DNA of 58,372 bases from Thiohalomonas denitrificans (GTDB lineage Bacteria; Pseudomonadota; Gammaproteobacteria; Thiohalomonadales; Thiohalomonadaceae). The position numbers and the translations under genes are program-made. Of this stretch, positions 54,887 through 58,372 are shown one piece after another (position 1 is the first letter of the stretch; each line of letters begins with the position of its first letter). The stretch lies in the NCBI GenBank assembly GCA_020725115.1, contig DYFR01000023.1, positions 1 through 58,372 on the forward strand, written 5' to 3'. Below the pieces are notes generated by a model. That model was given only the letters and a program-made list of their open reading frames with translations, was not told the DNA's origin and did not search any database.

Positions 54887-55210
54887 ATGTCAGCAATCGA
54901 ATCGGACAGCAATGGTCTCATCACCCGCGACGAGGATATTGATCGCGCCTCCCGTTCCCTCAAGGCCATGTCCCACCCCTTGCGGCTGAAGATCCTCTGT
55001 ACCCTGGGCGACCAGGAGGTCAGTGTGCAGGATATCGTCGAGCGGGTCGGCACCTCCCAGAGCAACATCTCCCAGCATCTTGCCATCCTGCGCGACAAGG
55101 GTATCCTGTCGGCGCGCAAGGATGCCAACCGGGTCTTCTACCGGGTGGAAGACGGGCGCACCCTGGCCCTCATCCGCATGATGCGCGACGTATTCTGCAC
55201 CATGGGTTAA
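54887..55210 (+). CDS. ArsR-family winged-helix regulator
   Basis: A 107-residue regulator from ATG 54887; ATG 54845 would add 14 residues. The ArsR wHTH core runs [39 protein letters not shown] and [20 protein letters not shown]. No metal-binding cysteine cluster of the ELCVCDL type is present, so it may sense a thiol or persulfide signal, or no metal. It is followed by DUF2892, rhodanese, glutaredoxin and thioredoxin genes, which it plausibly controls. Confidence 0.88.
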   Translation: MSAIESDSNGLITRDEDIDRASRSLKAMSHPLRLKILCTLGDQEVSVQDIVERVGTSQSNISQHLAILRDKGILSARKDANRVFYRVEDGRTLALIRMMRDVFCTMG

Positions 55211-55289
55211 GGGGCGCCGTCATCGGGCAAGGGGTTCGCAGACGGCCCCGGCATCCTGGCAAATACAACCCACAAGTGAGGTCTATCAA

Positions 55290-55514
55290 ATGAATGTCGA
55301 GCGTATCGTCCGGATCGTGGCCGGTTTCTTTGTCCTGCTCAGCCTGGGCCTGGGTGTGGAAGCGAGCCCCATTTTCCACAATATCAACTGGCTGTGGTTC
55401 ACCGCCTTTGTCGGCCTGAACCTGTTCCAGAGCGGTTTTACCAAATTCTGCCCGCTGGACACCATCCTGAAGAAGCTGGGTGTACCCAGCAGCGGCGGCG
55501 CCGCCTGCTCCTGA
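55290..55514 (+). CDS. DUF2892 inner membrane protein
   Basis: A 74-residue protein with two hydrophobic segments (about 5-22 and 31-48) and the family tail [26 protein letters not shown]2892 occurs alone or fused to rhodanese domains (YgaP). Here it lies directly before a membrane-anchored rhodanese gene. Its Cys in TKFCPLD is conserved in the family. A role in sulfane-sulfur handling is likely but inferred. Confidence 0.9.
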   Translation: MNVERIVRIVAGFFVLLSLGLGVEASPIFHNINWLWFTAFVGLNLFQSGFTKFCPLDTILKKLGVPSSGGAACS

Positions 55515-55588
55515 GGCGTGCCCACATCTGCCGGCGGCGCCCTGCGCCGCCGGCACCACCTTATCTCCGGCGAACCCACTACTGACCC

Positions 55589-56032
55589 ATGCAGCAATTC
55601 GGCGAATTCTTCCTCAATCACTGGGATCTGTTCCTGGCCCTGTTCGTAACCCTCGCCATGCTGGTCTACACGACCTTCGGCGCGCGCCTGCGCGGCTATC
55701 AGGAAGTGCCGCCACTGGATGCGGTACAGCTCATCAATCACGAAGATGCCGTGCTGGTGGATGTGCGCGAGGACAGCGAGTACAGCGCCGGTCATGTGCA
55801 GGACTCGATCCACATCCCGCTGGGCAAGCTGGGCGAGCGCATGGGCGAGCTGGCTGCCTACAAGGAGCGCGCCGTCGTCATCGGCTGTCGCAGCGGCCAT
55901 CGCTCGGCCCGCGCCTGCGTCCAGCTGCGCAAGCAGGGATTTGAAAAGGTCTACAACCTGCGCGGCGGCATACTCGCCTGGGAAAGCGCCAGCCTGCCGA
56001 TCAGCAAGGGCGGCAAGCGCAAGAAAAAGTAA
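55589..56032 (+). CDS. yibN: Membrane-anchored rhodanese-like sulfurtransferase (YibN)
   Basis: A 147-residue protein. The N-terminal membrane helix (about 13-31, LFLALFVTLAMLVYTTFG) is followed by a single rhodanese domain with DVREDSEYSAGHV and the catalytic loop VVIGCRSGHRS (Cys100). The tail is Lys-rich. It moves sulfane sulfur via a persulfide. The yibN-grxC-secB-gpsA order is the usual gammaproteobacterial one; here trxC is inserted. Confidence 0.93.
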   Translation: MQQFGEFFLNHWDLFLALFVTLAMLVYTTFGARLRGYQEVPPLDAVQLINHEDAVLVDVREDSEYSAGHVQDSIHIPLGKLGERMGELAAYKERAVVIGCRSGHRSARACVQLRKQGFEKVYNLRGGILAWESASLPISKGGKRKKK

Positions 56033-56041
56033 AGGTACGCC

Positions 56042-56296
56042 ATGGCCAAAGTCGAAATCTATTCCACCGGCAGCTGCCCCTACTGCGTTCGCGCGCGCCA
56101 TCTGCTGGAGCGCAAGGGGGTGCAGTACAGCGAATACCGTGTCGATCTGAAGCCCGAACTGCGGCCGGAAATGGAGCGACGCGCCAACGGCGGCAACAGT
56201 GTGCCGCAGATCTTCATCGACGACCGCCATATCGGCGGCTGCGACGACCTGTATGCCCTCGATACCGACAGCCAGCTGGATCCACTGCTGAAATAG
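56042..56296 (+). CDS. grxC: Glutaredoxin 3
   Basis: An 84-residue dithiol glutaredoxin with active site CPYC (Cys12, Cys15), then VPQIFIDDRHIGGCDDLYAL, the GSH-binding TVP-like and GG blocks. It reduces disulfides and glutathione mixed disulfides in the cytosol. It starts 9 bp after yibN and precedes trxC by 9 bp. Confidence 0.96.
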   Translation: MAKVEIYSTGSCPYCVRARHLLERKGVQYSEYRVDLKPELRPEMERRANGGNSVPQIFIDDRHIGGCDDLYALDTDSQLDPLLK

Positions 56297-56305
56297 GCCC
56301 GTATC

Positions 56306-56746
56306 ATGAGCGACGGCCTGCACATCGTCTGTCCTCATTGCGATAGCGTCAATCGTGTCCCGCGCGAAAAACTGGGTGCGGGCGGCAACTGCGGTCGTTG
56401 CAGGCAGCCGCTGTTCAGCGGTCATCCGCTCGCCCTGCGCGAGACCAGTTTCGCCCAGCACCTGAGCCGCAGCGATATCCCCTTGCTGGTGGATTTCTGG
56501 GCCAGCTGGTGCGGCCCGTGCAAGATGATGGCGCCGGTGTTCGAGCGCGCTGCCGCCGAGCTGGAGCCGCAGGTGCGACTGGCCAAGGTCAATACCGAGG
56601 AACAGCAGGGGCTGGCCGCACGCTACGGCATCCGCAGCATCCCCACCCTGATCCTGTTCAGGCAGGGGCGGGAGGCGGCGCGCGCCGCCGGGGCAATGGA
56701 TCTGCAGAACTTGCTGGCCTGGGTGCGGCAACACCTTGTTACGTGA
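56306..56746 (+). CDS. trxC: Thioredoxin 2 (zinc-binding)
   Basis: A 146-residue TrxC. The N-terminal zinc site uses CPHC (Cys9, Cys12) and CGRC (Cys29, Cys32). The thioredoxin domain has WASWCGPCKMM (Cys69, Cys72) and SIPTLILFRQG. It is cytosolic and oxidative-stress-linked in enterics. Its insertion between grxC and secB groups three thiol proteins under the upstream ArsR regulator. Confidence 0.96.
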   Translation: MSDGLHIVCPHCDSVNRVPREKLGAGGNCGRCRQPLFSGHPLALRETSFAQHLSRSDIPLLVDFWASWCGPCKMMAPVFERAAAELEPQVRLAKVNTEEQQGLAARYGIRSIPTLILFRQGREAARAAGAMDLQNLLAWVRQHLVT

Positions 56747-56835
56747 GACGTGATGGGTTTGGAGGTTAAGCGCGGGATGTCACCCGCCTCACGTTTAACC
56801 TTAAAGTTACATTCAATGCCAAAAAAGGCCAAAAC

Positions 56836-57315
56836 ATGTCTGAAAATGAAACCCCCAGCAGTGCCCCGCAGCCGCAATTCGCCATCCAGCGCGTCTATCT
56901 GAAGGATGTCTCCTTCGAGACACCCAATTCACCGGCGGTATTCGCTACCCAGTGGCAGCCCGAGGTCAACGTCGAACTCAACTCCGGCGGCAGCCGTCTC
57001 AGCGAGGATGTATTCGAGGTGGTGTTGACCCTCACCGTGACCTGCAAGGCCGGTGACAAGACCGCCTATCTGGTGGAAGTGCAGCAGGCCGGCATCTTCA
57101 CCATCGTCGGCTTTGATGATGCCACCCTGTCCGGCATGCTGGGCAGCTACTGCCCCAATATCCTGTTTCCCTACGCTCGCGAAACCATCAGCAGCCTGGT
57201 CAGCAAGGGCAGCTTCCCGCAACTGCTGCTGGCGCCGGTCAACTTCGATGCCCTCTATGCCCAGCATGTGGCGCAGCAGCAGGACGCGGGCGCAGAGGAA
57301 GCACCGGTACACTGA
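56836..57315 (+). CDS. secB: Protein-export chaperone SecB
   Basis: A 159-residue tetrameric chaperone that keeps preproteins unfolded and hands them to SecA. The core includes [28 protein letters not shown] and [20 protein letters not shown], all canonical. The last base of its stop is the first base of the gpsA ATG (TGATG), so the two are translationally coupled. An 89-bp gap with a small inverted repeat separates it from trxC. Confidence 0.97.
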   Translation: MSENETPSSAPQPQFAIQRVYLKDVSFETPNSPAVFATQWQPEVNVELNSGGSRLSEDVFEVVLTLTVTCKAGDKTAYLVEVQQAGIFTIVGFDDATLSGMLGSYCPNILFPYARETISSLVSKGSFPQLLLAPVNFDALYAQHVAQQQDAGAEEAPVH

Positions 57316-58340
57316 TGAACCCGCCGACCATCGCCGTCCTCGGCGCCGGCTCCTGGGGTACCGCGCTGGCGATCCTGCTGGCGCGCAACGGCACGCCCAC
57401 CCTGCTGTGGGCACGCGATGGCTCGCAGGCCGCGGCGATGAATGCGGAACGGCGCAATCCCCGCTACCTGCCGGATATCACCTTTCCGGCCACCCTCAGT
57501 GCCACCGCCGATCTGGAGCATGCCCTGGCCGCTGCCGACGACCTGTTGCTGGCAGTGCCGAGCCACAGTTTCCGCGCCACGCTGCAAACCATCGTTCCCT
57601 GGCTCACGCCGGCCACGCGCCTGGCCTGGGCCACCAAGGGGCTGGAGCCAGGCAGTCACAAGCTGCTGCATCAGGTGGCCGCTGAAGAGCTGGGCGCAGA
57701 CGTCGCCACCGCCGTCATCTCCGGCCCCACCTTTGCCCGTGAAGTGGCCGCCGGACTGCCTACCGCCGTCACCGTCGCCTCGCGTGATGCCGGCGTGGCC
57801 CGCTTCTTCGCCGGCCGTCTGCACGACACCACCTTCCGTGCCTATACCAGTGACGATGTCATCGGTGTGGAGCTGGGCGGTGCGATCAAGAACGTGCTGG
57901 CCATCGCCGCCGGCATCGCCGACGGGATGGGCATGGGCGCCAACACCCGTGCCGCCCTCATCACCCGCGGCCTGGCGGAAATGATGCGCCTGGGCGTGGC
58001 CCTGGGTGGACGGCAGGAAACCTTCATGGGACTGGCCGGCCTGGGTGATTTGGTGCTGACCTGCACCGACAACCAGTCACGCAACCGCCGCCTGGGCCTG
58101 GCCCTTGGCGGCGGCACCACCCTGGCGCAGGCACTGCAGGAAATCGGTCAGGTGGTGGAAGGCGTGCAGACCGCTGCCGAGGTCTGGGCCCTGGCCGCCG
58201 CACACGGCGTCGACATGCCCATTGCCGAGCAGGTCTGGCGCGTGCTGCACCAGGGGCAGCCGGTGACAATGGCGGTGCAGGCCTTGCTGGCGCGGGAGCA
58301 GAAGGAAGAAAGAGACGAGGGGCTAGGGGCTAGGGGCTAG
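57315..58340 (+). CDS. gpsA: Glycerol-3-phosphate dehydrogenase [NAD(P)+]
   Basis: A 341-residue enzyme that reduces dihydroxyacetone phosphate to sn-glycerol-3-phosphate for phospholipid synthesis. The Rossmann motif is GAGSWGTAL (from residue 10), followed by NPRYLPD, ATKGLEPGSHKLLHQV, SGPTFAREVA, and catalytic/substrate regions GAIKNVLAIAAGI and GLGDLVLTCTD. The last five codons (LGARG) and the stop lie in a heptamer tandem repeat, so the C-terminal tail depends on repeat number. Confidence 0.97.
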   Translation: MNPPTIAVLGAGSWGTALAILLARNGTPTLLWARDGSQAAAMNAERRNPRYLPDITFPATLSATADLEHALAAADDLLLAVPSHSFRATLQTIVPWLTPATRLAWATKGLEPGSHKLLHQVAAEELGADVATAVISGPTFAREVAAGLPTAVTVASRDAGVARFFAGRLHDTTFRAYTSDDVIGVELGGAIKNVLAIAAGIADGMGMGANTRAALITRGLAEMMRLGVALGGRQETFMGLAGLGDLVLTCTDNQSRNRRLGLALGGGTTLAQALQEIGQVVEGVQTAAEVWALAAAHGVDMPIAEQVWRVLHQGQPVTMAVQALLAREQKEERDEGLGARG

Positions 58341-58372
58341 GGGCTAGGGGCTAGGGGCTAGGGGCTAGGGGC
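58319..58372. repeat. Heptamer tandem repeat (ggggcta)n at the 3' end of gpsA
   Basis: Seven perfect copies of ggggcta plus a partial copy run to the window end. The gpsA stop codon (tag, 58338-58340) lies inside the third copy. The 7-bp unit is out of phase with codons, so gain or loss of units changes the frame of any read-through but keeps the first stop. Confidence 0.95.

Noticed and set aside
58319..58372. G-rich heptamers as a telomere-like end
   Set aside because: Bacterial context, adjoining gpsA; a simple tandem repeat is sufficient.

Overview
This 58.4 kb window is a chromosomal segment spanning the replication origin of a GC-rich gammaproteobacterium. The gene order rpmH-rnpA-yidD-yidC-mnmE on the minus strand, divergent from dnaA-dnaN-recF-gyrB, is the classic gammaproteobacterial oriC neighbourhood. 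glnA-DUF4124-ntrB-ntrC and the rhodanese-grxC-secB-gpsA / gpmI-envC-ctpA-yibQ block are also gammaproteobacterial arrangements. The TusA and PP-loop genes, the MSHA-type pilus and the general flavour suggest a Chromatiales-like (sulfur-oxidiser-type) lineage, but that placement is inference. I saw no rRNA, tRNA, CRISPR array or intact transposon.

Layout: 1-500, the 3' end of a voltage-gated ion channel gene and a small coiled-coil gene. 620-4451, a MoxR-DUF58-transglutaminase operon. 4464-8233 (minus), mnmE, yidC, yidD, rnpA and rpmH. 8360-14666, dnaA, an AT-rich oriC candidate with DnaA boxes, dnaN, recF (carrying two perfect 16-bp parS palindromes inside its coding sequence) and gyrB. 14681-20959 (mostly minus), fbp, plsC, gmhB, a MazG-like gene, glyS and glyQ. 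21103-24270, a MazEF-type toxin-antitoxin pair, a PP-loop thiolation enzyme, TusA and a CDF metal transporter. 24271-29457, a nitrogen-control block (glnA, DUF4124, ntrB, ntrC) with recognisable NtrC enhancers and sigma-54 promoters. 29475-30806, a second toxin-antitoxin pair and a decayed REP-associated transposase between REP hairpins.

30820-42814 (minus) is the most distinctive part: an MSHA-like pilus locus. In transcription order it holds a major pilin, a low-GC pilin-glycosylation ligase, MshC, MshD, MshO, MshP, an ECF sigma factor, two tandemly duplicated single-pass membrane proteins and a giant MshQ-like protein with a glycine-rich insert. Between the sigma gene and the duplicated membrane genes sits a patch of toxin-antitoxin genes, one pair intact and one with an internally deleted toxin. 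The sigma factor plus duplicated membrane proteins could be a pilus-linked envelope-signalling circuit. This is my best candidate for an undescribed system, and it is a hypothesis.

43141-48265 holds a four-helix membrane protein, a HIT-superfamily phosphorylase-like enzyme and a ZrgA-like zinc-handling ABC system. 48494-54614 (minus) holds a cytochrome c, a DJ-1/PfpI protein and yibQ-ctpA-envC-gpmI. 54887-58340 is a plus-strand redox/export block (ArsR, DUF2892, rhodanese, glutaredoxin, thioredoxin 2, SecB, GpsA) that ends in a heptamer tandem repeat at the window edge. At least eight short intergenic inverted repeats built on related cgcagagacgcagag-type arms are scattered through the window.
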